A stretch of DNA of 64,000 nt from Gordonia lacunae (GCF_002149015.1 NZ_NGFO01000014.1:80743-144742), one strand, 5' to 3'; positions 36,117 through 45,528 are shown, numbered from the stretch's first letter. Notes: generated by a model not told the origin, from the sequence alone. Translations and numbers: made by a program.

Positions 36117-37064
36117 TCAGCCGGCGAGATCGGTGGCCAGGTGCTCCCACGCCTGCGCAACGGCCGGGGCCGGCAAACCGGTCTGGGTGACCACCAGCGC
36201 GCACTCGCCCCGGCGGTTGTAGATCTCCAGTGACCCGGTGCGCCCCCACACCCCGTGGGGCCACGTGACCCAGCACTCGCCGACCAGGTCGAAGTTGACC
36301 ATCACGCGGGTGGTGCCCGACGCGAGCACCATCTGGCCGCGATGCTCGCGGGCGCCGTCGAGGCGGTCACGGCGCATCTGCATGCATCCCGGGGCCGCCG
36401 TCGCGAACGTCACGGTCAGCCCCAGTCGGGCCGCGTGTTCGAGCGCCGCGATCACCGCACGGGTCTCGAGGCGGACGGTGCGCCGGCAGTCGAGGCCGGG
36501 CAGGCTCGCCAGGCGGGCGGCGCCGCCGTCGGTGAGTATCGCATCGAACTGGGCCACCTGGTCGTCACCGTGCGATGCGGTCGTGCGCACTCGTTGCGGC
36601 CCACCGGGCTTCGGCCCAGACCGATCAGTGAGTGGTCCGTCGCGGCCCGGGCCGGCGCCGTCGAGCGCCAGGGCTTCGAACGCCAATCGGTCGGAGTTCT
36701 CGGTGAGATAGGTGGCGTGTGCGGTGTTGCCGCGGTGGTCGAACAACCGCAGAGTCGGCGGAACATGGGCGGCGGGATCGCTGAGCAACGTCGACGACAG
36801 TCGAGAGGGATTGAGCCGCAGGGCTATCCGTTGCGAGTCGGCCCGGATGGGGCCGCCGACCGATACCGGGTCGTCGTGGACGCCGACGGCGTTCATGATC
36901 ACCGGACCGGCAACCGTGACGCCGACGACCTGGGCCAGTTCCGGTAGCCGGGCAGCGACCGTGGGGACATCGTGGTTCACCGAGGAGTCTCCGAATCCCG
37001 CTGTCCGCAGCAGGATCTCGAGATCATTGCGGGCGGGCGGATCGTTCCCGGCGGAATCGGTCAT
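36117..37064 (-). CDS. HemS/ChuS-like heme-handling protein
   Basis: A 315-residue protein with two similar halves, as in hemin-degrading factors. The first half has LRLFDHRGNTAHATYLTENS and the second has GSLEIYNRRGECALVV, both matching the 'FFD..G.A.HKVYLT' beta-strand pattern of the HemS/ChuS/HmuS family, whose members bind, store or break down heme in the cytoplasm. I see no clear conserved heme-ligand His position without alignment. It starts at the ATG at 37064, one base after the stop of the reductase gene at 37066, so the two are co-translated. This partner and a candidate iron box upstream support an iron or heme role. Family call is moderate. Confidence 0.65.
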   Translation of the reverse strand: MTDSAGNDPPARNDLEILLRTAGFGDSSVNHDVPTVAARLPELAQVVGVTVAGPVIMNAVGVHDDPVSVGGPIRADSQRIALRLNPSRLSSTLLSDPAAHVPPTLRLFDHRGNTAHATYLTENSDRLAFEALALDGAGPGRDGPLTDRSGPKPGGPQRVRTTASHGDDQVAQFDAILTDGGAARLASLPGLDCRRTVRLETRAVIAALEHAARLGLTVTFATAAPGCMQMRRDRLDGAREHRGQMVLASGTTRVMVNFDLVGECWVTWPHGVWGRTGSLEIYNRRGECALVVTQTGLPAPAVAQAWEHLATDLAG

Positions 37065-37065
37065 G

Positions 37066-38274
37066 TCAGTAGACGTCGCGGAGGTAACGATTCTCGGAGC
37101 GTAGGCGGTCGATGTACCCGACGGCCTGCTCGGCGTCGAGACCGCCGTGTTCGGCGACGATCTCGTGCAACGCCGCATCGACGTCGTCGGCCATCGTCGC
37201 GGCGTCGCCGCAGACATACAGGTGGGCGCCGGACTCCAGCCAGGCGAACAGCTCGGCGCCGTGCTCGCGCATCCGGTCCTGGACGTAGACCTTGTGATCC
37301 TGATCGCGCGAGAACGCGAGGTCGAGGCGGTCGAGCACGCCTCCGGCGGCGAGTCGGTCGAGTTCCGCTGCGTACAGGTGGTCGTGCGCACGGTGCTGAT
37401 CACCGAAGAAGAGCCAGTTGCTCCCGGAGGCGCCGGTCGCGGCCCGCTCGTGCAGGAAGGCCCGGAACGGCGCGATGCCGGTGCCCGGGCCGATCATGAT
37501 GGCCGGCACGTCGTCGGCGGGCAGGCGGAACTTCTTGTTGGGGGAGATGAAGACGGGGACGGTGTCGCCGGGGGCGCACCGGTCGGCGAGGTGCGTCGAG
37601 CAGACACCGCCGCGATCCCGATCGGCAACGGTGTAGCGCACCGTGGCCATCGTGATGTGCACGGTGTCGCCATGGACCCGGGGGCTCGACGAGATCGAAT
37701 ACTCCCGATGGGCGAGCGGACTCAGCTCTTCGAGCAGTTCCTCGGGGGTCGGGGTGAACGTCGGGTCGAGGTCCAGGAGATCGAGGACGTCGAGGCCGTG
37801 CAGCCATGCATCGAGTGCCTGCGGATCGCCGGCGTCGAGCAACCGGGACAAATCGGGGTGTCCGGTGCGATCGGCGACCGCCCGGACCAGGTACTTCGAC
37901 GGCGCGGAGATCTCGTACCGCGTGGTCAGCGCCTCCCGCAGGGTGTAGGTGGCCTTGCGGTCGGCGATGAGCTCGTCGCCGGCCGCGCCGAGCCGGTCGA
38001 GGAGGAGGTCGACGAGCTCCGGATCGTTCGCGGGGGCGATGCCGATGCCGTCGCCGGGCTCGTAGCTGATGCCGCTGTCGCCGAGGTCGAGTTCGAGATG
38101 GCGGACCTCCTTGGCCGACCCGGGGCCGGAGAGCAGCTCATTCGTCAGGACGGTCGCCGGGTACGGATTGCGCCTGTTCCACGGCGAGCGTCCCGCCTTG
38201 GCGGTGCGTCGCACCCGGGGTGCCGGTGCGGTGTCGACTGCGAGGCTGCTGCCGGTGGAGGCGGCGTCGTACAT
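37066..38274 (-). CDS. CysJ-like FAD/NADPH flavoprotein reductase lacking the flavodoxin domain
   Basis: A 402-residue diflavin-reductase-type module without the FMN domain. The FAD-binding-1 domain (about residues 30-250) has the FAD motif REYSISSSP and the GGVCSTHLA loop. The NADPH domain has GPGTGIAPFRAFLHE (about residue 265), WLFFGDQH and YVCGDAATMADDV, and the chain ends RYLRDVY with a terminal aromatic residue that would stack on FAD. Such modules serve as electron donors to sulfite reductase or to heme oxygenase-like systems. Here the next gene is HemS-like, so it may supply electrons for heme breakdown or iron release (inference). The ATG at 38274 has AAGGA 8 nt upstream. Confidence 0.8.
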   Translation of the reverse strand: MYDAASTGSSLAVDTAPAPRVRRTAKAGRSPWNRRNPYPATVLTNELLSGPGSAKEVRHLELDLGDSGISYEPGDGIGIAPANDPELVDLLLDRLGAAGDELIADRKATYTLREALTTRYEISAPSKYLVRAVADRTGHPDLSRLLDAGDPQALDAWLHGLDVLDLLDLDPTFTPTPEELLEELSPLAHREYSISSSPRVHGDTVHITMATVRYTVADRDRGGVCSTHLADRCAPGDTVPVFISPNKKFRLPADDVPAIMIGPGTGIAPFRAFLHERAATGASGSNWLFFGDQHRAHDHLYAAELDRLAAGGVLDRLDLAFSRDQDHKVYVQDRMREHGAELFAWLESGAHLYVCGDAATMADDVDAALHEIVAEHGGLDAEQAVGYIDRLRSENRYLRDVY

Positions 38275-38351
38275 CGATGATCCTTCGGAGACGGTGTGCG
38301 TGGGAGCATGTGCCGCGGGACAAACCGGCGGGCGACGCCACGGTACTACAC

Positions 38352-38370
38352 TTAGGCAACCCTTACGAGG
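38352..38370 (-). promoter_or_regulatory. candidate DtxR/IdeR iron box
   Basis: TTAGGCAACCCTTACGAGG shares the TTAGG half-site and 10 of 19 positions, by my count, with the IdeR consensus TTAGGTTAGGCTAACCTAA. It lies 78-96 bp upstream of the reductase start. The match is weak on one half. Confidence 0.3.
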
Positions 38371-38577
38371 ATCGCGATCTGCGTCACGTGTACGCCGCGC
38401 GGGGAACGCTGGCGGGAATGGATCCGAGCGACCCGCCGTTGAGGCACCTGCGACCGTGGTGATCGGGATTTTTCCCGGTGATGCCGTACGTGGCATACTG
38501 ATCGGTCGAGTCCGGTTCCGGTTCACACCGTCGACAGGCGACGGTGACCCGGCGACCATAGAAAGGGACATCCAGAC

Positions 38578-38790
38578 ATGAAGCAGGGAATCCACCCCGA
38601 GTACGCGACGACCACCGTCGTCTGCGGCTGCGGCAACACCTTCGAGACCCGCAGCACCGCTGCCAACGGTCGGATCAACGTCGAGGTCTGCTCGCAGTGC
38701 CACCCGTTCTACACGGGCAAGCAGAAGATCCTCGACACCGGCGGTCGCGTTGCCCGGTTCGAGAAGCGCTACGGCAAGCGCGCCAAGTAG
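38578..38790 (+). CDS. rpmE: 50S ribosomal protein L31 (zinc form)
   Basis: A 70-residue large-subunit protein. It keeps the four-cysteine zinc site: CGCGNTF near residue 16 and CSQCHPF near residue 37, so this is the zinc-containing (C+) paralogue and not the Zur-induced replacement. The Shine-Dalgarno sequence is AAAGGGA, 10 nt before the ATG. The gene stands alone between the reductase (divergent) and prfA, and has its own terminator at 38801. The upstream 300 bp (38275-38577) hold the iron box, a short CGGGA-TTTT-TCCCG hairpin at 38464-38477 and a candidate -10 box CATACT at 38494. Confidence 0.97.
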   Translation: MKQGIHPEYATTTVVCGCGNTFETRSTAANGRINVEVCSQCHPFYTGKQKILDTGGRVARFEKRYGKRAK

Positions 38791-38800
38791 ACCACGCTGC

Positions 38801-38833
38801 GACGCCCGCCCGACGATTGTCGGGACGGGCGTC
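38801..38833 (+). terminator. rpmE terminator hairpin
   Basis: GACGCCCG-CCCGAC pairs with GTCGGG-A-CGGGCGTC around a GATT loop, a 14-bp stem with one bulged A, 10 bp after the rpmE stop and followed by a TGTGTTT stretch. Confidence 0.8.
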
Positions 38834-38925
38834 GCTGTGTTTCCGGTCAGTGTCTCTCCCGGCGCCGTTCTCCCCGGCGCCACTGCCCACCGGTGTGCCG
38901 CCGGACGACAAGTGAGGTCGCCTTC

Positions 38926-40002
38926 ATGAGTACGCAGAGTCCCTCGGCCATCGACGACATCCTCGCCGAGCACTCGGGCCTCGAACGTCAGCTGGCCGAC
39001 CCCGCCCTGCACGACGACCCGGCCGCGGCGCGGAGGGTGGGCAAGCGGTTCGCCGAGCTCGCTCCGGTCATGGCGACGTACAACCGTTTGAAGACAGCGC
39101 GCGAGGACCTCGAGGCCGCCCGCGAACTCGCTGCCGACGACGCATCGTTCGCCGCCGAGATCCCCGCCCTCGAGGAGGCGGTCGACGAGCTCGACGCCAC
39201 CCTGACCGACCTGCTGGCCCCGCGCGATCCACACGACGCCGACGACGTGGTCCTCGAGATCAAATCCGGTGCCGGCGGCGAGGAGTCGGCGCTGTTCGCA
39301 GCGGACCTGGCCCGCATGTACCTCAAATACTGTGAGCGGCACGGCTGGAAGGCGCAGGTGCTCGGCGTCACCGAGTCCGATCTCGGCGGATACAAAGAGG
39401 CCACGTTCTCCATCAAGTCGAAAGAGGCCGTCCGCGACGGGGTGTGGTCGCGACTGAAGTTCGAGGGCGGCGTACACCGCGTGCAACGTGTACCGGTCAC
39501 CGAGTCGCAGGGACGCATCCACACCTCGGCGGCCGGGGTGCTGATCTATCCGGAGCCCGAAGAGGTCGCCGAGGTGACCATCGACGAAACCGAACTACGC
39601 ATCGACGTCTATCGCTCGTCCGGCAAGGGCGGGCAGGGTGTGAACACCACCGACTCGGCGGTGCGGATCACCCACCTGCCCACCGGGATCGTCGTCACCT
39701 GCCAGAACGAGCGCTCCCAGTTGCAGAACAAGGCCCGGGCGATGCAGGTTCTCGCCGCCCGCCTCCAGTCCGCGGCCGAAGAGGAGGCCGAGGCCGCCGC
39801 CGCGCAGGGGCGTGCCGCGCAGATCCGCACCGTGGACCGATCCGAGCGGATCCGCACCTACAACTTCCCCGAGAACCGCATCACCGACCACCGCATCGGG
39901 TACAAGGCGAACAACCTCGACGCGGTGCTGGCCGGCGACATGGACAACCTCCTCGACGCCCTCGTCGCCGCGGACCGGCAGGCCCGCATGGAAGCGGAAT
40001 AG
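38926..40002 (+). CDS. prfA: Peptide chain release factor 1
   Basis: Class I release factor reading UAA and UAG, 358 residues. The catalytic GGQ motif is in [15 protein letters not shown] (about residue 230), and the codon-recognition region between the two is of RF1 type. The C-terminal EKIRTYNFP-like [16 protein letters not shown] block is typical. The start is the ATG at 38926 ([10 protein letters not shown]) with GAGG 10 nt upstream; an in-frame ATG at 38893 lies in the rpmE spacer. It is followed after 5 bp by prmC, which methylates the Gln of GGQ, so modifier and target are co-expressed. Confidence 0.96.
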   Translation: MSTQSPSAIDDILAEHSGLERQLADPALHDDPAAARRVGKRFAELAPVMATYNRLKTAREDLEAARELAADDASFAAEIPALEEAVDELDATLTDLLAPRDPHDADDVVLEIKSGAGGEESALFAADLARMYLKYCERHGWKAQVLGVTESDLGGYKEATFSIKSKEAVRDGVWSRLKFEGGVHRVQRVPVTESQGRIHTSAAGVLIYPEPEEVAEVTIDETELRIDVYRSSGKGGQGVNTTDSAVRITHLPTGIVVTCQNERSQLQNKARAMQVLAARLQSAAEEEAEAAAAQGRAAQIRTVDRSERIRTYNFPENRITDHRIGYKANNLDAVLAGDMDNLLDALVAADRQARMEAE

Positions 40003-40007
40003 ACCCC

Positions 40008-40883
40008 GTGACCGCCGCGCCGTCCCCGGTGTCGGGCGAACTGCGGGCGGGAACGACCCGTCTCGCCGCGGCCGGGATCGACTCCCCACGCCGTGACGCC
40101 GAGTGGCTGATGGCGCACGTGCTCGGGATCGACGCCGGCCGGCTGGTCCTGGTGGACACGATCGAAGGCGCCGCGGCGCGCGCCTTCCGGTCGGCCATCG
40201 AGCGGCGTGCCCAGCGGATTCCGTTGCAGCACATCGTCGGGACCGCCGCGTTCGGTCCGGTCGAGCTCGCCGTCGGGCCGGGTGTGTTCATCCCGCGTCC
40301 GGAGACCGAGTATCTCCTCGAATGGGCTGTCGACCGGCTGCGCGAGAGGCCCGGGCCGGCGATCGCGGCCGACTTCTGCAGCGGCAGTGGTGCACTGGCG
40401 ATCGGTGTCGCGGCGATGAGTCCCGAGACCCGAGTCGTCGCGGTCGAGGCCGACGAGGACGCCCTGGTGTGGTTGCGCCGCAACGTCACCGGCGTGACGG
40501 CGGTGATCGGATCGCGGGTCGAGGTGATCGCCGCGGACGTCACCGATCCCGAACAGATCGCCGACGCCGTCCCGGTCGGCAGTGTGTCGGTACTCGTCAC
40601 CAACCCGCCCTACGTCCCGCTCGATGCGGCGATCGGACCAGAGGTCGTGCACGACCCGGCCCGCGCGGTCTTCGGCGGGGCCGACGGGATGTCGGTGATC
40701 GAGCCGATGGTGCCGGTCATCGCCCGCACACTGGCGCCCGGCGGCGTCGTCGGGATCGAACACGACGACACGACCGCGGACGCGGTGGCGGCGTGCCTGC
40801 GTGCGCACGGCGACTTCGTGGACGTGACCCGGCACGCGGATCTGACGGGTCGGCCGAGGTTCGTGACGGCGCGCCGACGCTAG
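40008..40883 (+). CDS. prmC: Release factor glutamine methyltransferase
   Basis: SAM-dependent N5-glutamine methyltransferase acting on the GGQ motif of RF1 and RF2. In 291 residues it has the helical N-terminal domain, motif I as ADFCSGSGALAIG (about residue 120) and the catalytic NPPY motif in VTNPPYVPL (about residue 198), which binds the target glutamine. Motif I has FCSG where the usual sequence is DLGTG; actinobacterial PrmCs vary here. It starts with a GTG 5 bp after prfA. Confidence 0.95.
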   Translation: MTAAPSPVSGELRAGTTRLAAAGIDSPRRDAEWLMAHVLGIDAGRLVLVDTIEGAAARAFRSAIERRAQRIPLQHIVGTAAFGPVELAVGPGVFIPRPETEYLLEWAVDRLRERPGPAIAADFCSGSGALAIGVAAMSPETRVVAVEADEDALVWLRRNVTGVTAVIGSRVEVIAADVTDPEQIADAVPVGSVSVLVTNPPYVPLDAAIGPEVVHDPARAVFGGADGMSVIEPMVPVIARTLAPGGVVGIEHDDTTADAVAACLRAHGDFVDVTRHADLTGRPRFVTARRR

Positions 40884-40920
40884 GCCGGGTCCGCCGGGCA
40901 CGGCATGGCAGGATGTTCGC

Positions 40921-41580
40921 GTGAGCACTGTTTTCGACTGCAACGATCCACAGAACCGCTCGTCGGGGATTCGGGCGGCGGTCGGGGCGGCGAAGGCCGG
41001 GCGGCTGATCGTGATGCCCACCGACACGCTCTACGGAGTCGGTTGCGACGCCTTCGATTCCGATGCCGTCGGCGCCCTCCTGGCTGCGAAGCACCGTGGC
41101 CGCGACATGCCGGTCCCGGTACTGGTGGGTTCCTGGCACTCGATCGACGGCCTGGTCCTGTCCGTCCCGCAGCCCGCGCGTGACCTGATCGAGGCGTTCT
41201 GGCCCGGCGGCCTGAGTCTGGTTGTCCGACAGGCGCCCTCGCTGGCGTGGGACCTCGGGGACACCGACGGGACCGTCATGCTGCGGATGCCCCTGCACCC
41301 GGTCGCGATCGACGTGCTGCGCGAGGTGGGCCCCATGGCGGTCTCGAGCGCCAACGTCTCGGGACGCCCGCCGGCGACGACCGCCGATGAGGCGCGCGAA
41401 CAACTCGGAGACGAGGTCTCGGTCTATCTCGACGGCGGCCCGGCGCCGGCCGCGCAGGCGTCGACGATCGTCGATGTCTCCGGGCCGAGTCCGCGCATCC
41501 TGCGTGAGGGCGCCGTGTCGACCGACGCGGTCGCCGACGTGCTCGACACGGACCCCGCCTCGCTGCTCGCGGAGCCATGA
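40921..41580 (+). CDS. tsaC: L-threonylcarbamoyladenylate synthase (YrdC/Sua5 family)
   Basis: Makes threonylcarbamoyl-AMP for the t6A modification of ANN-decoding tRNAs. A 219-residue YrdC-domain protein with the KRxS-T-SPx-like pattern: MPTDTLYGVGCDAF near residue 32 and the SSANVSGRPPATT block near residue 142. It lacks the extra C-terminal Sua5 domain, the normal actinobacterial form. It starts at GTG 40921. A CAGGAT hexamer ends 6 nt upstream and may be a leaderless -10 box, giving transcription in addition to read-through from prmC. It overlaps the next gene by 4 bp. Confidence 0.94.
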   Translation: MSTVFDCNDPQNRSSGIRAAVGAAKAGRLIVMPTDTLYGVGCDAFDSDAVGALLAAKHRGRDMPVPVLVGSWHSIDGLVLSVPQPARDLIEAFWPGGLSLVVRQAPSLAWDLGDTDGTVMLRMPLHPVAIDVLREVGPMAVSSANVSGRPPATTADEAREQLGDEVSVYLDGGPAPAAQASTIVDVSGPSPRILREGAVSTDAVADVLDTDPASLLAEP

Positions 41581-42836
41581 GCCCGGACGCGCCGGAGTTC
41601 GGACCACACGGCTTCCGGGCGGGCGACGCCCCGACCGGTGACGCAGCGGTCGACGCGCTGCTGGGTCGCGAGGTGGGTCGTCGCCGCAACACGCTGCAAC
41701 TGCTCGCCAGTGAGACCGAGCCGACGCCGGGTGTGCGGGCCGCGATGGCGTCGGTTTTCGACGCGAAGTACGCGGAGGGCTACCCCGGGACGCGGTACCA
41801 CGGCGGATGCGACGTGGTCGACGAACTCGAAGAGCTCGCGATCGCGCGTGCCCGAGCGCTGTTCGGCGCCGAGTACGTCAACGTCCAGCCGCTGTCGGGG
41901 AGCGCGGCCAATCTCGCTGTCTATGCCGGCTTCGCGCAGCCCGGAGATCCGGTGCTCGCGCTGCGCCTCGAGCACGGTGGCCACCAGACCCACGGTTCGC
42001 GGGCGAACTTCTCGGGACGGTGGTTCTCCCCGTTGCACTACGAGGTGCGCCCGGACGACGAACTCGTCGACTACGACCAGGTCCGGGATCTGGCTCTGGT
42101 GCATCGGCCCCGGATCCTGGTCGCCGGTGCGGCCTCGTATTCGCGGACGTTCGACTTCGCGGCACTGCGCGAGATCGCCGACGACGCCGAGTGCATTCTC
42201 TGGGTCGACGCCGCACACCTCGCCGGGCACATCGCCGCCGGCCTGCTGTCGTCCCCGGTGCCGTACGCCGACATCGTCACCCTGTCGACCAACAAGGTGA
42301 TCCGCGGCCCGCGCGGGGGAGTCATCCTTGCCCGCGCCGAGCACGGCGACGCGCTGCGCAAGGCCGTCTTCCCGTTCGTGCAGGGCGGACCGGCGATGCA
42401 CACCGTCGCCGCGAAAGCGGTGGCCTGCGCGGAGTCGGGGACCGACGAGTTCGCCGGGTACGCGCGCCGCGCCGTGGACAACGCCCGGGGTCTCGCCGCG
42501 GAGCTCGCGGACCGGGGCGCCCGGGTGGTGTCCGGCGGCACCGACATCCACCTCGCGGTCATCGACGTGAGCGGCTTCGGGATCTCCGGGATGGAGGCGC
42601 AACACCGGCTCGGAGCGGCCGGCATCGTCGTCGACAAGGCCGTTCTGCCGTTCGAGACCCGGCCCGTCTCCGAGGGGTCGGCGATCCGGATCGGTACGCC
42701 GGTCGTCACCGAGCGGGGCATGACCCCCGCCATGCATCCGCCGATCGCCGACGCGATGGTCGCCGCGATGTCGACGGACGATCGTGAGACGCACCGGCGG
42801 ATCCGTCGCGAGATCGCCGAAGTGGCCTACGGGTAG
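41577..42836 (+). CDS. Serine hydroxymethyltransferase paralogue with altered active site
   Basis: A 419-residue fold-type I PLP protein clearly homologous to GlyA (KYAEGYPGTRYHGG, NVQPLSGSAAN, VDAAHLAG, AIRIGTP). The PLP lysine is kept (K240) but its neighbour His of the canonical THK is Asn (LSTNKVIRG). The ASEN block is ASET, and PHSGSQAN is PLSGSAAN. The Arg that binds the amino acid carboxylate appears kept. These changes lie around PLP and folate/serine sites, so the reaction may differ from the standard serine-glycine exchange (inference). It sits between tsaC (4-bp overlap) and wecA, where mycobacteria have no such gene. The real glyA is presumably elsewhere. Confidence 0.8.
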   Translation: MSPDAPEFGPHGFRAGDAPTGDAAVDALLGREVGRRRNTLQLLASETEPTPGVRAAMASVFDAKYAEGYPGTRYHGGCDVVDELEELAIARARALFGAEYVNVQPLSGSAANLAVYAGFAQPGDPVLALRLEHGGHQTHGSRANFSGRWFSPLHYEVRPDDELVDYDQVRDLALVHRPRILVAGAASYSRTFDFAALREIADDAECILWVDAAHLAGHIAAGLLSSPVPYADIVTLSTNKVIRGPRGGVILARAEHGDALRKAVFPFVQGGPAMHTVAAKAVACAESGTDEFAGYARRAVDNARGLAAELADRGARVVSGGTDIHLAVIDVSGFGISGMEAQHRLGAAGIVVDKAVLPFETRPVSEGSAIRIGTPVVTERGMTPAMHPPIADAMVAAMSTDDRETHRRIRREIAEVAYG

Positions 42837-42887
42837 CGTGGTCGCAATGTTCGAGACCCTGCCCCGCCGGACGCCGGTGGTGACGCG

Positions 42888-44084
42888 ATGACCGGTGCCG
42901 CACCGGTGTTGCTCGCCGCCGCGGATGGGGGAGGGACGGGCGTGCCCCTGCGCGAGCTCCTGCTCGTGGGCCTGACCGCTGCCGCGATGACGTACCTGCT
43001 GACCTCCGCGGTACGCGTCTTCGCCATCCGCGCCGGCGCGGTCGCCGTTCCGCGGGTCCGCGACGTACACGTGATCCCCACGCCCCGTCTCGGTGGGCTC
43101 GGGATGTTCGGGGGAGTGGTCGCGGGTATCGCCCTGGCCGCCAACCTCCCCGCGCTCAACCGCGGGTTCGCCTACACCACCGACATGACCGCGGTGATCG
43201 CCGCAGGCACGGTCATCGTCCTCGTCGGCGTCGTCGACGACCGGTGGGGCCTGGACGCGCTGACCAAGTTCGTCGGACAGCTCACCGCGGCGGGGGTGCT
43301 AGTGCTGCTCGGCATCAGCTGGCTACAGCTCTACATCCCGTTCGCCAACATCGGCACGCTCGTGCTCGACCCGCTGCAGGCCGGTCTGCTGACGGTCGCG
43401 ATCACGGTCGCGACGATCAACGCGATCAACTTCGTCGACGGTCTGGATGGTCTGGCCGCCGGGCTCGGTCTCATCGCGGCGGCCGCGATCTGCATGTTCT
43501 CCCTGGGGCTGTTGCGTGACCAGGGAGGCGATGTCAGCTACTACCCGCCGGCCCTCATCTCGATGGCGCTGGCGGGTGCGTGCCTCGGCTTCTTGCCGCA
43601 CAACTTCTCTCCCGCAAGGATTTTCATGGGTGACTCGGGTGCGATGCTGATCGGACTGCTGCTCGCCGCGGCCTCCACGAGCGCATCCGGCCGCATCGCC
43701 GTCAACGCCTATGGCCCGGCGGACATCTTCACCCTGCTGTCCCCACTGATCCTCGTCGCCGCCGTCGTCTTCATCCCGATGCTCGACATGCTCCTGGCAG
43801 TGATCCGGCGGACCCGGGCCGGCGTGGGCTTCTACACTCCGGACAAGATGCACCTGCACCATCGGCTGCTCGAACTCGGACACTCCCAGCGCCGCGTCGC
43901 GCTGATCATCTACCTGTGGGTCGGGGTCCTGGCGTTCTCGGCGGCGGCGAGCACGCTGTTCCCGCTCTCGGTGGTCGCCCCGGCTTTCGGTGCGGGACTC
44001 ATCGTCGCCATGCTGGTCACGATGGCGCCGCGGCTGCACCGACGCTTCGCCGAACTCCGCACGGCCACCAAGGCGTATCGCTGA
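42888..44084 (+). CDS. wecA: Undecaprenyl-phosphate GlcNAc-1-phosphate transferase
   Basis: A polytopic membrane enzyme (about 11 spans in 398 residues) that moves GlcNAc-1-P (or GlcNAc-like sugar) to decaprenyl or undecaprenyl phosphate, the first step of the arabinogalactan linker in mycolic-acid bacteria (WecA/Rfe; Rv1302 in M. tuberculosis). Conserved motifs: VGVVDDRWGLD (Mg-binding DDxxD-type), NAINFVDGLDGLAAG, FMGDSGAM and the HLHHRLLELG sugar-recognition loop. The start is the ATG at 42888, with GGTGG upstream. The order tsaC-wecA-atpI matches mycobacteria except for the SHMT-like gene. Confidence 0.95.
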   Translation: MTGAAPVLLAAADGGGTGVPLRELLLVGLTAAAMTYLLTSAVRVFAIRAGAVAVPRVRDVHVIPTPRLGGLGMFGGVVAGIALAANLPALNRGFAYTTDMTAVIAAGTVIVLVGVVDDRWGLDALTKFVGQLTAAGVLVLLGISWLQLYIPFANIGTLVLDPLQAGLLTVAITVATINAINFVDGLDGLAAGLGLIAAAAICMFSLGLLRDQGGDVSYYPPALISMALAGACLGFLPHNFSPARIFMGDSGAMLIGLLLAAASTSASGRIAVNAYGPADIFTLLSPLILVAAVVFIPMLDMLLAVIRRTRAGVGFYTPDKMHLHHRLLELGHSQRRVALIIYLWVGVLAFSAAASTLFPLSVVAPAFGAGLIVAMLVTMAPRLHRRFAELRTATKAYR

Positions 44085-44106
44085 CCTCGGGAGCGGGACC
44101 TGGCGT

Positions 44107-44137
44107 TTGACGAGAATGCGCCGCCTGGGCCTAAGGT
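44107..44137 (+). promoter_or_regulatory. ATP synthase operon promoter
   Basis: TTGACG (44107-44112) and TAAGGT (44132-44137) with a 19-nt spacer, 232 bp before atpI. A second possible -10 box, TACTAT, is at 44160. The leader also has an ACACCA-GGAA-TGGTGT hairpin at 44245-44260. No gene is seen in 44085-44368. Confidence 0.55.
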
Positions 44138-44368
44138 AAGGAAACCGTAAATACTGGTGTACTATCGCCTGTAGTAGTCAGTGGGAGCCAGATCCGGACA
44201 CAAAGCCCCGGTTCCGTCTCTTGCCACGTATACCCCCCGGTGAGACACCAGGAATGGTGTTGGTAGGGTCACACCAAACGCGAGCTGACGCCCAGCGGCC
44301 ATGTGTTGCTGCACGTACGCGGGTGCCCCGTGCCATCGGTATGGAGTAGGAGAGCTGAGGAGAGGGAC

Positions 44369-44782
44369 ATGACCGCATCTGCCCCTGATTCGGCCCCCGT
44401 CTATCCGCAGGCGCCGACCGGACTCCGCCGCCCCGCGCTCATCGCGGGCGGGTTCGTCGTGGTGGTCGCCGGTGTCTCGCTCGCCGTCGGACATCCGCTC
44501 TTCGCGGTGTTCTTCCTGCTCGGCGTTGCCGGGATCTTCGTCAACGCGATCCTCGTCCGACGTGCTGTCGACGTCGTCGTCGCCGACGACAACCCCCGCA
44601 AGACCGCACTTGCTCTCAACTCCGCCATGCGACTCGGTGCCATCACGGCGCTCGCGCTGCTGGCGGCTTTCCTGGTCCAACCCGACGGGTTGGGCGCGAT
44701 GTTCGGACTCGCCATCGGCCAAGTGGTCTTGGTGCTGAACACGGTCATTCCGGTGATGAAAGGACTTCGTAGCCAACCATGA
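44369..44782 (+). CDS. atpI: ATP synthase assembly protein I
   Basis: A 137-residue membrane protein with four predicted spans (about residues 24-40, 44-62, 88-105, 110-128), in the atpI position of F-type ATP synthase operons (Rv1303 position). AtpI helps assemble the c-ring in other bacteria. The start is the ATG at 44369 (MTASAPDS) with GAGGAGAGGG upstream; longer in-frame starts lie in the leader. It overlaps atpB by 4 bp (ATGA). Sequence conservation in this family is low, so the call rests mainly on position and topology. Confidence 0.85.
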   Translation: MTASAPDSAPVYPQAPTGLRRPALIAGGFVVVVAGVSLAVGHPLFAVFFLLGVAGIFVNAILVRRAVDVVVADDNPRKTALALNSAMRLGAITALALLAAFLVQPDGLGAMFGLAIGQVVLVLNTVIPVMKGLRSQP

Positions 44783-45528
44783 CGACCGCCTTCAACCTTG
44801 CCGCAGAGGATGGCGAACCGGCCATCCAGGTGGGTCATTACACCAAGTTCGAGCTGTTCGGGCTGACCTTCAACCTGGAGACCATCATCGCGACGGCGCT
44901 GGCCGCGGCGATCTTGCTCGCGCTGGCCTTCTACCTGAAGTCGAAGGTCACCTCGACCGGTGTGCCGTCGGGTGTGCAGCTGTTCTGGGAGGCCATCACC
45001 ATCCAGATGCGTGGCCAGGTCGAGAGTGCCATCGGCATGAAGATCGCGCCGTACGTCCTCCCGCTCGCGGTCTCGCTCTTCACCTTCATCCTGATCTCCA
45101 ACTGGCTGTCGATCCTGCCGGTCCAGGTCGGTCATCACGAGATCCTCAAGCCGCCGGCCGCGGACGTGAACTTCGCCTACGCCCTCGCGATCTTCGTCTT
45201 CGTCTGGTACCAGATCGCCGGCTTCCGGGCGCGCGGCCTGCTGGGTCACCCCAAGCGGATCATCAAGGGCCACGTCGCGTTCCTCGCGCCGATCAACGTG
45301 ATCGAGGAGTTCACCAAGCCGATCTCGCTGTCGCTGCGACTCTTCGGCAACGTCTTCGCCGGCAGCATGATGGTCGCGCTGATCGCTTTGTTCCCGCCGT
45401 ACATCATGTGGGCGCCCAACGCGATCTGGAAGTCCTTCGAGCTCTTCGTCGGTCTGATCCAGGCGTTCATCTTCGCGCTGCTGACGATCCTCTACTTCTC
45501 GCAGTCGATGGAGACCGAGGATCACTGA
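44779..45528 (+). CDS. atpB: ATP synthase F0 subunit a
   Basis: Proton-channel subunit of the F0 sector, 249 residues, with five to six membrane spans. The essential Arg is in [12 protein letters not shown] (about residue 189), which faces the c-ring Glu. The helix after it ([11 protein letters not shown]) and the C-terminal [15 protein letters not shown] match the family. It is translationally coupled to atpI. A 134-bp spacer without genes separates it from atpE. Confidence 0.97.
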   Translation: MTTAFNLAAEDGEPAIQVGHYTKFELFGLTFNLETIIATALAAAILLALAFYLKSKVTSTGVPSGVQLFWEAITIQMRGQVESAIGMKIAPYVLPLAVSLFTFILISNWLSILPVQVGHHEILKPPAADVNFAYALAIFVFVWYQIAGFRARGLLGHPKRIIKGHVAFLAPINVIEEFTKPISLSLRLFGNVFAGSMMVALIALFPPYIMWAPNAIWKSFELFVGLIQAFIFALLTILYFSQSMETEDH

